Source of the DNA: Candidatus Zixiibacteriota bacterium
GTDB lineage: Bacteria > Zixibacteria > MSB-5A5 > SM1-73
DNA: 12,853 nucleotides
NCBI GenBank assembly: GCA_023127875.1
Contig: JAGMFA010000054.1
Coordinates: 1 to 12,853 of the forward strand
Direction: 5' to 3'
The translations under genes and the position numbers were made by a program. Under the pieces are notes generated by a model. It was not told the origin of the DNA. It searched no databases and saw nothing but the letters and a program-made list of their open reading frames with translations. This document shows positions 6,864-12,853 of this stretch, piece after piece. How positions within the stretch are numbered: position 1 is the first letter of the stretch; the number at the start of each line of letters is the position of its first letter.

Positions 6864-9098
6864 GTGAAGCGCTTTGTATCTATTTTTGTTTTAGGGCTTT
6901 TTTTATTCTCTTCTGGATTTTGGGTTCAAGATCCTTTTGCCCAGAAGTTAAATGACCAACCACAAGAGATGTTATTCACCGACCAAAATACCACCCCCAG
7001 TCAGTTTCACCAGATGCTGGCGGAGATGAAGCAGAAAAGGCTGAACCAACTGCGTGAGTTGGGAATAACCATCCCCATGAAGGAGACAGTTAATCAGAGC
7101 CACTATGATGCCCAATATTACCGGTTAGATCTGAACTTGAATGATACCACAGAGATCGTATCTGGTTCGGCATATATGTATGCTCAAGCCTTGATTGACG
7201 GCTTCAACGAAGTGGAACTCAACTTCTTTGATAATCCCCAGATGCATGTGGATTCGATCAAAAGCAATGACGTTCTTCTCTCCTTTACCTGGGACAACGA
7301 TATCCTTCGTATCTTTCTGAATGACACCTATAACCATGAACCCTTTGATGTAACCGTCTACTATCACGGGCATCCCTTAGAGGGTGGACTTCAATCCTTT
7401 GATTGGGGATACCACGGAAGCCCCTCTGTGCCGATAATCTCCACACTAAGTTGTCCCTATTTTGCTCAAGCCTGGTGGCCCTGTAAGGACCTTCCCCGGG
7501 ATAAGGCGGATTCAGTGGACATAAACATAACCGTCCGCTCGGACCTGTATGTAGCCTCCAACGGGCTTTTGAGAGAGATAGTTGACCGCGGCTCCACCAA
7601 AACCTACAAATGGCATGAGAAATATCCCATCACCACCTATTTGATCTTCGTCTCCGCTACCAATTATACCATATTCTCCAACTGGTATCATCCCTTAAGG
7701 GGGGACTCCATGGAGGTGATATACTATGTCTATCCAGAGCGCCTCTCCCAGGCTCAATCTCTGTATCCCATGACCCCCTCAGCTATCGAGTGCTATGCCA
7801 GCTTATTTGGGGAATATCCCTTTGTGGAGGAGAAGTATGGTATGGCGCATTTCACCTGGGGTGGTTGTATGGAACATCAGACCAACACCAGCATGTCCTC
7901 CTCCTGGTACTCCGAGTGGGTGCTGGTGCATGAGCTGGCACACCAGTGGTGGGGAGACTGCATCACCTGTCACAACTGGCATCATATCTGGCTGAACGAG
8001 GGATTTGCCGTCTACTGTGAGGCACTCTGGGCGGAATATAGTTATGGAGAAAGCTATTATCACACCTATATGAATGGTTTCCAATACTTCGGCGGGGGAA
8101 CCATCTTTGTTGAGGACACCACCAACGCATGGAACATCTTTGCTACCATCGTGTATGACAAAGGGGGATGGGTTCATCATATGTTAAGACACGTTGTGGG
8201 AGATTCTGTCTACTTTGCCATAATGAGAGAATATTATTCTGATCCTCAATTTGCTTACGGTGTAGCAGAGATTGAGGATTTTCAAGAGGTTTGTGAGACG
8301 GTATCGGGCATGGATTTAGATTACTTCTACCAGCAATGGATTTATGGAACCTATTATCCTAAATATCAGTACTCTTATACCTGGGAATCTGTGGGTGGAG
8401 GTTACTACGACGTATTCATTCACATAGATCAGATCCAGACCACAGATCCCACCCACTTTACCATGCCCATTGACATAAACGTCAGCACTTACTCTATGGA
8501 CACCAACCTGGTGGTCTTTAACGATCCCCGACATAAAGATTTTACCGTTCGGGTACTATCGACAGGTATTGAGGTGGATGTGGATCCTGACAAGTGGATT
8601 TTAAGAAAAGTCTATACCACTTCTTACGGTATGAACATAGTCACCACAGATTTGCCTTCTGATTCCCAGTTCACCGCTTACTCAGAGACTCTCTTAGCCA
8701 AAGGCGGAACGGCTCCATACCAATGGGAGGTAGAAAGTGGCATCCTGCCGGATGGGTTGGAACTGGACTCCTTAACCGGAGTAATATGGGGCATTCCCAC
8801 GGTCGCAGACAGCTTCGATTTCACCATCAAGGTGACCGATTCAAGTGCACCCAAGGAGATTGACACTCAACAGCTTTTCATCATAGTAGAAGAGAGCTCA
8901 TTTGTACGAGGAGACGCCAATCACGATGGAGTAGTAGACTTAGGAGATGTGATATATTTAATCAACTATCTCTACAAGTTTGGTCCTGAACCTATGCCCT
9001 GGGAAGCTGGGGATGTGAATTGTGATGATATAATAGATCTGGCAGACTTGGTCTATCTAATTAATTATCTCTTCAAAGACGGTCCGCCACCCTGTTAG
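6864..9098 (+). CDS. Secreted M1-family metallopeptidase with Ig-like and dockerin-like C-terminus
   Basis: This exported zinc aminopeptidase has 744 residues. The GTG at 6864 is chosen because AAGGAGG ends 6 bases upstream and a signal peptide (KRF, hydrophobic core, PFAQ near 24-27) then begins at once; an upstream ATG at 6825 is unlikely. The catalytic zinc site is HELAH (356-360) with the third ligand E379 in NEGFA, exactly 18 residues on. The exopeptidase motif reads GGCMEHQ (333-339) where GAMEN is classic. The Tyr of YDKGG is at 431. WWPCKDLPRDKA (204-215) is the usual substrate-side strand. After the peptidase comes a putative Ig (He_PIG-like) domain at about 597-677 (GTAPYQWE, LPDGLELDSLTGVI.G.P). 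Two dockerin-like calcium loops follow at 681-744, with GDANHDGVVDLGDV and GDVNCDDIIDLADL each leading into YLINYL. Peptide scavenging outside the cell is inferred; the role of the tail (anchoring or sorting) is unknown. Confidence 0.93.
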   Translation: MKRFVSIFVLGLFLFSSGFWVQDPFAQKLNDQPQEMLFTDQNTTPSQFHQMLAEMKQKRLNQLRELGITIPMKETVNQSHYDAQYYRLDLNLNDTTEIVSGSAYMYAQALIDGFNEVELNFFDNPQMHVDSIKSNDVLLSFTWDNDILRIFLNDTYNHEPFDVTVYYHGHPLEGGLQSFDWGYHGSPSVPIISTLSCPYFAQAWWPCKDLPRDKADSVDINITVRSDLYVASNGLLREIVDRGSTKTYKWHEKYPITTYLIFVSATNYTIFSNWYHPLRGDSMEVIYYVYPERLSQAQSLYPMTPSAIECYASLFGEYPFVEEKYGMAHFTWGGCMEHQTNTSMSSSWYSEWVLVHELAHQWWGDCITCHNWHHIWLNEGFAVYCEALWAEYSYGESYYHTYMNGFQYFGGGTIFVEDTTNAWNIFATIVYDKGGWVHHMLRHVVGDSVYFAIMREYYSDPQFAYGVAEIEDFQEVCETVSGMDLDYFYQQWIYGTYYPKYQYSYTWESVGGGYYDVFIHIDQIQTTDPTHFTMPIDINVSTYSMDTNLVVFNDPRHKDFTVRVLSTGIEVDVDPDKWILRKVYTTSYGMNIVTTDLPSDSQFTAYSETLLAKGGTAPYQWEVESGILPDGLELDSLTGVIWGIPTVADSFDFTIKVTDSSAPKEIDTQQLFIIVEESSFVRGDANHDGVVDLGDVIYLINYLYKFGPEPMPWEAGDVNCDDIIDLADLVYLINYLFKDGPPPC

Positions 9099-9123
9099 AT
9101 TAATCTGTTGCGGGGAGCAGGGG

Positions 9124-9199
9124 TTGTTGTGTCCGTCGGGTCCCCCGACCCGATCCCGCAAAATGCGGGACCAGGTCAGGGGACCTGGCAGGCACAGAA
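9124..9199. repeat. Palindromic inverted-repeat element, copy A
   Basis: The left end TTGTTGTG, then a GTCGGGTCC-type arm, mirrors the right end in which GACCTGG is followed by AGGCACA. Internally there are three stems: GTCGGG/CCCGAC, TCCCGC/GCGGGA with loop AAAAT, and CCAGGTC/GACCTGG with loop AGGG. A second copy at 9936-10007 shares both ends but has a different centre. The size and lack of coding capacity fit a REP or MITE-like element. It ends directly against a dockerin remnant. Confidence 0.75.
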
Positions 9200-9271
9200 A
9201 TCGTCGACCTCGGCGACATCGTTTATCTCATCAATTACCTATTCAAGGGTGGCGACCCACCAGATTGTTGA
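9200..9271 (+). pseudogene. Remnant of a dockerin-like gene 3' end
   Basis: Bases 9200-9268 read IVDLGDIVYLINYLFKGG and then DPPDC, followed by TGA (9269-9271). This is the second half of a dockerin-like repeat of the type ending the M1 protein. It lies in a different frame from the M1 gene. No calcium-loop start (GDxNxD) or other coding sequence precedes it; instead the palindromic element abuts it. The codons are GC-richer than the M1 tail and differ at most third positions, so it is not a recent duplication of that tail. It is probably what remains of a lost neighbouring dockerin-tailed gene. Confidence 0.75.
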
Positions 9272-9305
9272 TCCCTTATCCTGAGTCTTCCTCATCCGTG
9301 CACGC

Positions 9306-9746
9306 TCAGTGTAGAGCGTCATTGGTGACACAGGTCAGCTTTCCAGTCTGGTCAATCCTCCACACGTCCAGAGTTGGATCATCATCCAAGCCGGTTGCAC
9401 CCTTGGATCCAGCAGTGGCTACGAAGCTGGTTCGGTCCCCCGTAACTGAGTAGCTATAATAAGCCGAAGACATCACCTCCACACCCAGGGAACCAATAAC
9501 CCCACCGGGCTGCACTACAATGGGACTTCCGTTGCTCGGATAGTAGGTGTCCTTTTCCTGACGGTAAGCCCTCTCCATAGTATAGATTTGCTTCAGGATC
9601 AGCTGAGCTTCGCTCTGCTTGGTCTTCGTCGAGGTACGCATGAAGCGAGGGATTGCGAGGGCGGCCAGAACGGCTATTATGGCGATCACAATCGTCAACT
9701 CGACTAACGTATATCCTTTCTGTGTGTAACGTAGATTTAGATTCAT
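9306..9746 (-). CDS. Type IV pilin (PilA-like)
   Basis: This 146-residue protein has a class III signal. A short basic leader ends QKG|YTLVE, with cleavage after Gly by prepilin peptidase and the conserved Glu at +5, followed by a hydrophobic helix (IVIAIIAVLAALAI). The small globular domain has an amphipathic region around KQSEAQLILKQIY and ends DPTLDVWRIDQTGKL, a closing pattern I associate with bacterial pilins. The ATG at 9746 is chosen over an in-frame GTG at 9779. AGGA lies about 7 bases upstream, the leader length is then typical, and the sigma54 promoter predicts a transcript starting near 9769, downstream of that GTG. No other pil genes are nearby, so assembly must use machinery encoded elsewhere. 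It converges on the M1 gene. A type II secretion pseudopilin is the alternative, but the tail looks more like a fibre pilin. Confidence 0.91.
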   Translation of the reverse strand: MNLNLRYTQKGYTLVELTIVIAIIAVLAALAIPRFMRTSTKTKQSEAQLILKQIYTMERAYRQEKDTYYPSNGSPIVVQPGGVIGSLGVEVMSSAYYSYSVTGDRTSFVATAGSKGATGLDDDPTLDVWRIDQTGKLTCVTNDALH

Positions 9747-9779
9747 GTCGTTTTCCTTTCTCCTTCTCTTAAGTAGCAC

Positions 9780-9795
9780 TGCAAAGCTCGTGCCA
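9780..9795 (-). promoter_or_regulatory. Sigma54 (RpoN) promoter of the pilin gene
   Basis: The minus strand reads TGGCACGAGCTTTGCA, which matches the sigma54 consensus TGGCACGRNNNTTGCW at every specified position. The GG and GC elements are 10 bases apart as required. Transcription should begin about 12 bases beyond the GC, near 9769, leaving a leader of about 23 bases to the ATG at 9746. Pilin genes in many bacteria use sigma54 with a PilR-type activator; the activator here is not in the window. Confidence 0.85.
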
Positions 9796-9935
9796 CCAGC
9801 CCTTTTCCCGATGTCTTCTTCTTAACCTTGTGTCTCAAAAGAAGATAACCTTGCTATCCAATATCTGAAGTTTATTTATTGAGCCACTTTTTTTGCAACT
9901 TCCTGTCTATCCTTCTGCAAACTTAGCACGCGGGT

Positions 9936-10007
9936 TTGTTGTGCCCGTCGGGTCCCCCGACCCGACGGTCTAAACCTGCCAGGTCAGGGGACCTGGTAGG
10001 CACAGAA
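9936..10007. repeat. Palindromic inverted-repeat element, copy B
   Basis: This is the second copy of the element at 9124-9199, in the same orientation. Shared blocks are TTGTTGTG, the run CCGTCGGGTCCCCCGACCC, then CCAGGTCAGGGGACCTGG, and the end AGGCACAGAA. The centre differs: GGTCTAAACC here against a 6-base stem in copy A. It lies in non-coding DNA upstream of the pilin promoter. Confidence 0.75.
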
Positions 10008-10088
10008 TCACAACTACTTAAACTTTGAAGAAAACTGCCCGCATGGGCACTCCGGTTTGGCTTTTTCAACAGTCCCTTCAGGATAAAT

Positions 10089-10137
10089 CCCCTCTCCATT
10101 TTATGGGCGGACGCCCACCCGTCTGGGTAGAGAGGGG
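10089..10137. repeat. Palindrome with CCCCTCTC/GAGAGGGG arms and an apparent insert
   Basis: CCCCTCTC (10089-10096) is inverted at 10130-10137. The inner part has its own stems GGGCG/CGCCC and ACCC/GGGT. The sequence reads as if a simple palindrome with a CATTTTATGG centre had been split by about 22 bases. The family resembles the palindromes at 4408-4453 and near the right edge. Confidence 0.5.
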
Positions 10138-10175
10138 GCTAGGGGGTGAGGTTCTGACTTATCCCTCCTGCTTCC

Positions 10176-10196
10176 CGTTGGTGTTCTTCACCAACG
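10176..10196. repeat. Small perfect hairpin
   Basis: CGTTGGTG and CACCAACG form a perfect 8-base stem with loop TTCTT. No T-run follows on either strand, so it is not called a terminator. It lies in non-coding DNA among other palindromes. Confidence 0.55.
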
Positions 10197-10306
10197 AAAG
10201 ATGAACGGCGGGTGAAGCCTGCCAGCCATGGACCACCCACCTGGAGCAGGAAGAAGGTCTTCTCCATTTACTGCAAAAGAATCATGTCCAGTTTCGTCAA
10301 TAAGAA

Positions 10307-10331
10307 AAGCCCCGCCACAAAGGCGGGGCTT
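10307..10331 (-). terminator. Intrinsic terminator of the peptidyl-prolyl isomerase gene
   Basis: The stem AAGCCCCGCC (10307-10316) pairs perfectly with GGCGGGGCTT (10322-10331) around a 5-base loop. On the minus strand it is followed by TTTTCTTATTG. It begins 26 bases past the isomerase stop codon, so it should end that transcript. Confidence 0.85.
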
Positions 10332-10357
10332 AAAGCAAAATGGAATTGTTTTATCTT

Positions 10358-10984
10358 TTATTCAGTCTTTTCATAGACTTTGGTCATTATCACTTTCTCT
10401 TTGGGCATATCTCTGGGGTCGGTCTCGACCTGAGCGATTTTGTCCACCACGTCCATACCTTTAACCACTTTACCGAAGACCACATAATTTCCGTCCAAAT
10501 TCGAAAGAGCTTTTAAACAGAAATAAAACTGACTCCCGGCTGAATCCGGATCCTGAGAACGGGCCATAGCCAGAGAACCTCTGTTATGTTTGGTATCTGC
10601 CTTCTCAAAATCTATGGAATATCCCGGTCCTCCGGTTCCGTTGCCCAGCGGGCACCCTCCCTGAATGACGAAATTAGGTATGATTCGATGGAAGGTGAGA
10701 CCATCGTAAAACTCACTGAGGACCAATTTCAGGAAATTCTCAGCGGTCTTGGGGGTTTTGTCAAAGAACAGCTCGACTTCGATGGTGCCGAGGCTGGTCT
10801 CCATCACCACGATGGGGTTTTTGTCCCTTTCAATCGGTTCTTTAGATATGGGTCTGGTGGCTTCCTCAGCTTCAGTCACCTCTTCGGGTTGCTCCTCTAC
10901 TTTTTCAGTTTGTGCCTCTTCCTTTTTCCCGCAGCCAAAGAGGAAAAAAACTACTAAAACCGATAGAATGAAAATCCTTTTCAT
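10358..10984 (-). CDS. Cyclophilin-type peptidyl-prolyl cis-trans isomerase lipoprotein
   Basis: This 208-residue protein assists folding by isomerising X-Pro bonds outside the cytoplasmic membrane. Residues 1-17 form a lipoprotein signal with lipobox LFGC, so Cys18 should be lipidated. An acidic, flexible linker (21-55) precedes the cyclophilin domain (57-205). Active-site motifs are present: FHRIIPNFVIQGG (98-110, catalytic Arg100 and Gln108), GTGGPGY (116-122), SQFYFCL (151-157) and LDGNYVVFGKV (163-173). The position equivalent to human CypA Trp121 appears to be Asn162, so cyclosporin binding should be weak, as is usual for bacterial forms. The ATG at 10984 has GGAG 5 bases upstream. It is monocistronic, with its own terminator. 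It may help fold exported proteins such as the neighbouring barrel or peptidase, but that is inference only. Confidence 0.95.
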   Translation of the reverse strand: MKRIFILSVLVVFFLFGCGKKEEAQTEKVEEQPEEVTEAEEATRPISKEPIERDKNPIVVMETSLGTIEVELFFDKTPKTAENFLKLVLSEFYDGLTFHRIIPNFVIQGGCPLGNGTGGPGYSIDFEKADTKHNRGSLAMARSQDPDSAGSQFYFCLKALSNLDGNYVVFGKVVKGMDVVDKIAQVETDPRDMPKEKVIMTKVYEKTE

Positions 10985-11290
10985 CTTTTCTCCTTTAATT
11001 TAAAAAGTTCCGGCGTTAGAATCCAAAATGGTTAAAAAGGTAGCTTTCTTATCACCTCCTATCGAGATATAGTTTTTATCGTTTCAAGTTGTGTGGAAAA
11101 TACAAAACCATGAGTCTGCTGTCAAGATAATAATGTCTGATCTGCAAAGAAGTAAGCTTAAGGTATAGACCTGCAAGAGGTTAGCTCTTACAAATAATAA
11201 GGGGCGGGATGAATTCCCGCCCCTATGCCCTACTATGAAATGTCTTTCGGGTAAGCAACCAAAGTCGCGTGCTTTTTCAGAACAGCCTGA
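10985..11290. other. Non-coding gap between glutamate dehydrogenase and the isomerase
   Basis: About 306 bases without a supportable gene. It contains a REP-like hairpin (11201-11223, listed separately) and, on the minus strand at 11060-11051, AGGAGGTGAT, a perfect Shine-Dalgarno with no usable start codon behind it. An isomerase promoter must lie here, but no convincing hexamer pair was found. Confidence 0.6.
11201..11227. repeat. REP-like unit that can also terminate glutamate dehydrogenase transcription
   Basis: A perfect 9-base stem GGGGCGGGA/TCCCGCCCC with loop TGAAT is followed by TATG, the same unit design as at 2692-2763. On the minus strand the stem is followed by TTATTATTTG, T-rich enough to act as a terminator 68 bases past the gdh stop. 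Both readings may be true. Confidence 0.65.
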
Positions 11291-12571
11291 TCACGGGAAG
11301 ATTCCGCGCTCCTTGTAGACCGTCTCCAGACGGGAAAGGGCGACGATGTATGCGGCAGTGCGCCAATCCGTGCTGAACTTCTTCGCCGTATCGCGCACCC
11401 GTGCGTAGGCATCAACGATTTTTCTGTGCAATTTGCCGTCCACTTCCTCTAAGTCCCAGAATTCGCTTCGTTTGTTCTGAAGCCACTCGAAGTAGCTCAC
11501 AATTACTCCGCCTGCGTTGCATAGGATATCAGGAATTAAGTCTATCCCCTTCTTTTGCAGAATCGCATCGCCGTCCGGATCGGTGGGACCATTTGCTCCC
11601 TCAGCCACCATTTTTACGTTCAAAAGTGGAGCCGTCTCGGCTGTTATCTGATTTTCCAGTGCAGCAGGGATAAAGATGTCCGCCTTGGTCTCCAGAAGCA
11701 TCTTGTGTTCGATAGGTTCGGCTTTGGGATAGCCGGAGATTAAGCCTCTGTTCTTTCCAGCGTAGTCGAGAAGATCGTCAGGATCGATCCCGTTCGGGTT
11801 AGAGATGGTCCCACTGGCATCCTCAACCGCAAGAAGCTTGGAACTGTGCTGCTTCATCAGACGGGCGGCCCATGAGCCTACGTTCCCGAATCCCTGCACC
11901 GTATATGTGGCACCATTCAAATCAAAAATTTTATCCTTTGCCCACTCTTCGATTGTGTATACCACTCCCTGCCCGGTGGCTTTATCGCGGCCCAGGCTTC
12001 CGCCGGATTTAACGGGTTTCCCGGTGACTACGTGCACATTTGCTTGTCTCGCATGCGGTGGCTGGGTTGATAGATACGTGTCCAGAATCCAGGCCATGAT
12101 CTGAGCGTTGGTATTTACATCCGGAGCCGGGATGTCGAATTCCGGCCCGATGTTATTCCCCAGAGCAAAGGTGAAGCGCCGAGTGATTCTTTCCATCTCG
12201 TCACAGGTACATTCAGAGGGATCAAACTGGATCCCTCCCTTGGCGCCGCCAAACGGTATATTAGTCAATGCCCCCTTCCAGGTCATCCAGGTAGCCAGTG
12301 CCCGAACCTCGTCAATATCAACCAAAGGATGGTAGCGTAGTCCACCTTTGTAAGGACCCAGCGCATCGTTGTGCTGCACCCGGTAGCCAGTGAACATTTC
12401 AATCCGGCCATCATCCATCTTTACCGGGAAATTGACTACTATCTCATTATTGGTCCTGGCCAAGATCTGTCGGACATCTGGGTCCAGTCCCATCAGATCA
12501 GCAGCCTTATTGAATTGCTTGGTTACGTTATCATAAACGCTCGCTTTCTTCTTGACTGATGCATCGGTCAT
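11291..12571 (-). CDS. gdhA: Glutamate dehydrogenase (hexameric, Glu/Leu/Phe/Val family)
   Basis: This cytoplasmic enzyme interconverts glutamate with 2-oxoglutarate and ammonia using NAD(P). The 426-residue length is typical of the short hexameric class. Visible features are the glutamate-site segment GPYKGGLRYHP (72-82), K99, the catalytic lysine K111 in PFGGAKGG, and PAPDVNT (148-154, catalytic Asp151). The nucleotide fold has GFGNVG (227-232), AEGANGP (323-329) and CNAGGVIVSYFEW (351-363). The strand after the glycine motif ends AVED with an acidic Glu250, which in dehydrogenases often favours NAD over NADP, a weak prediction. The ATG at 12571 follows AGGAGG by 5 bases. The gene stands alone, with palindromes on both sides and a candidate terminator downstream. 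No defect is seen. A leucine dehydrogenase is unlikely given length and motifs. Confidence 0.95.
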   Translation of the reverse strand: MTDASVKKKASVYDNVTKQFNKAADLMGLDPDVRQILARTNNEIVVNFPVKMDDGRIEMFTGYRVQHNDALGPYKGGLRYHPLVDIDEVRALATWMTWKGALTNIPFGGAKGGIQFDPSECTCDEMERITRRFTFALGNNIGPEFDIPAPDVNTNAQIMAWILDTYLSTQPPHARQANVHVVTGKPVKSGGSLGRDKATGQGVVYTIEEWAKDKIFDLNGATYTVQGFGNVGSWAARLMKQHSSKLLAVEDASGTISNPNGIDPDDLLDYAGKNRGLISGYPKAEPIEHKMLLETKADIFIPAALENQITAETAPLLNVKMVAEGANGPTDPDGDAILQKKGIDLIPDILCNAGGVIVSYFEWLQNKRSEFWDLEEVDGKLHRKIVDAYARVRDTAKKFSTDWRTAAYIVALSRLETVYKERGIFP

Positions 12572-12724
12572 GCCTACCTCCTCGATATGATAAAACTACC
12601 TGCCTAAAGATAAAACCTTGCTAGTCGGGAATCGCCACCAATCTCGTGTTATGATGAGTGGCTTGTCCGACTTAGCACTTATTCAGTTACGCGTAAGCAA
12701 TGGAAAATCTTTCTTTTCTCCTTT

Positions 12725-12759
12725 AATCCCCCTTTGTCCCCCTTTATAAAAGGGGGATT
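12725..12759. repeat. Palindrome with perfect 11-base arms
   Basis: AATCCCCCTTT (12725-12735) is the exact inverse of AAAGGGGGATT (12749-12759). A second CCCCCTTT (12738-12745) can pair with the same right arm, so the left arm is duplicated. It is non-coding and of the same general type as 10089-10137. Confidence 0.7.
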
Positions 12760-12799
12760 GAGGCAATAGTGTTGCGTTAAATAAAATCACGCCTTATAA

Positions 12800-12829
12800 C
12801 CTCCCCTAACCTCCTCGTATCAGGGGAGG
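12800..12829. repeat. Palindrome with CCTCCCCT/AGGGGAGG arms
   Basis: Perfect 8-base arms at 12800-12807 and 12822-12829 flank a 14-base centre. It lies 40 bases from the preceding palindrome in non-coding DNA. No T-run follows. Confidence 0.6.
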
Positions 12830-12853
12830 AACGCTCTATGTCCCCCTTGATAA

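Larger units (their letters stand above)
9796..10306. other. Non-coding, repeat-rich interval upstream of the pilin gene
   Basis: This interval separates the pilin promoter from the isomerase terminator. Bases 9796-9935 are AT-rich, with nothing recognisable beyond room for activator binding to the sigma54 promoter. Then come palindromic element copy B, a split palindrome and a small hairpin, each listed separately. Bases 10197-10306 show no gene-like frame with a ribosome site and no RNA gene that I can recognise. Confidence 0.6.
12572..12853. other. Non-coding region upstream of gdhA with palindrome cluster
   Basis: About 280 bases to the window edge with no supportable gene. The first 150 should hold the gdhA promoter on the minus strand, but no clear hexamer pair was found. 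The rest is palindromic: see 12725-12759 and 12800-12829. The final bases (TCCCCCTTGATAA) look like the first arm of another such element cut by the edge. Confidence 0.55.

Noticed and set aside
9124..9453. Plus-strand open frame of 109 codons beginning MLCPSGP.
   Set aside because: It runs through the palindromic element, the dockerin remnant in the wrong frame and the antisense of the pilin; it has no ribosome site or domain.
11051..11060. Perfect Shine-Dalgarno AGGAGGTGAT on the minus strand in the isomerase leader, suggesting a small gene.
   Set aside because: No ATG, GTG or TTG lies at a workable distance; the only GTG overlaps the site itself and opens a 7-codon frame.
11233..11290. 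Minus-strand frame continuing past the gdhA stop (ending KKHATLVAYPKDIS), possibly a frameshifted C-terminal extension.
   Set aside because: gdhA ends at the normal family position (RGIFP) and the tail lacks family resemblance.

Overview
The window looks like ordinary chromosome from a Gram-negative bacterium of moderate GC content, probably an uncultured lineage. An outer-membrane beta-barrel protein, a Cys18 lipoprotein and a type IV pilin point to a Gram-negative envelope. A secreted M1 peptidase ends in dockerin-like repeats of the 'YLINYLFKxGPPP' kind. To my knowledge this is typical of candidate phyla such as Zixibacteria and related FCB-like groups, but that placement is inference. No rRNA, tRNA, CRISPR array, transposase gene or phage gene was seen.

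Left part (1-6599), all on the minus strand: a single-chain type IIG restriction-modification enzyme whose 3' end lies beyond base 1; an endonuclease Q-like PHP-domain DNA repair nuclease ending in a beta-clamp-binding motif; folC; and a TorF-like outer-membrane protein. The intervals between folC, the endonuclease and the RM gene are filled with short palindromes. Middle (6600-9746): two divergent sigma70-type promoters, one driving the outer-membrane gene leftward and one driving a dockerin-tailed extracellular M1 metallopeptidase rightward. The M1 gene is followed by a palindromic element abutting the remnant of another dockerin, then by a convergent type IV pilin gene that has a textbook sigma54 promoter. 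Right part (9780-12853): a repeat-rich gap, then a cyclophilin-type peptidyl-prolyl isomerase lipoprotein with its own terminator, glutamate dehydrogenase, and another repeat cluster.

The genes do not form one pathway. The envelope and exported genes (barrel, M1 peptidase, pilin, isomerase) sit together, and the DNA-directed genes (RM, endonuclease Q) sit at the left edge. I do not see a convincing undescribed multi-gene system. The best leads are the clamp-binding endonuclease Q in a bacterium, the REP/BIME-like palindromes (one abutting a broken dockerin gene), and the sigma54 promoter that fixes the pilin start.
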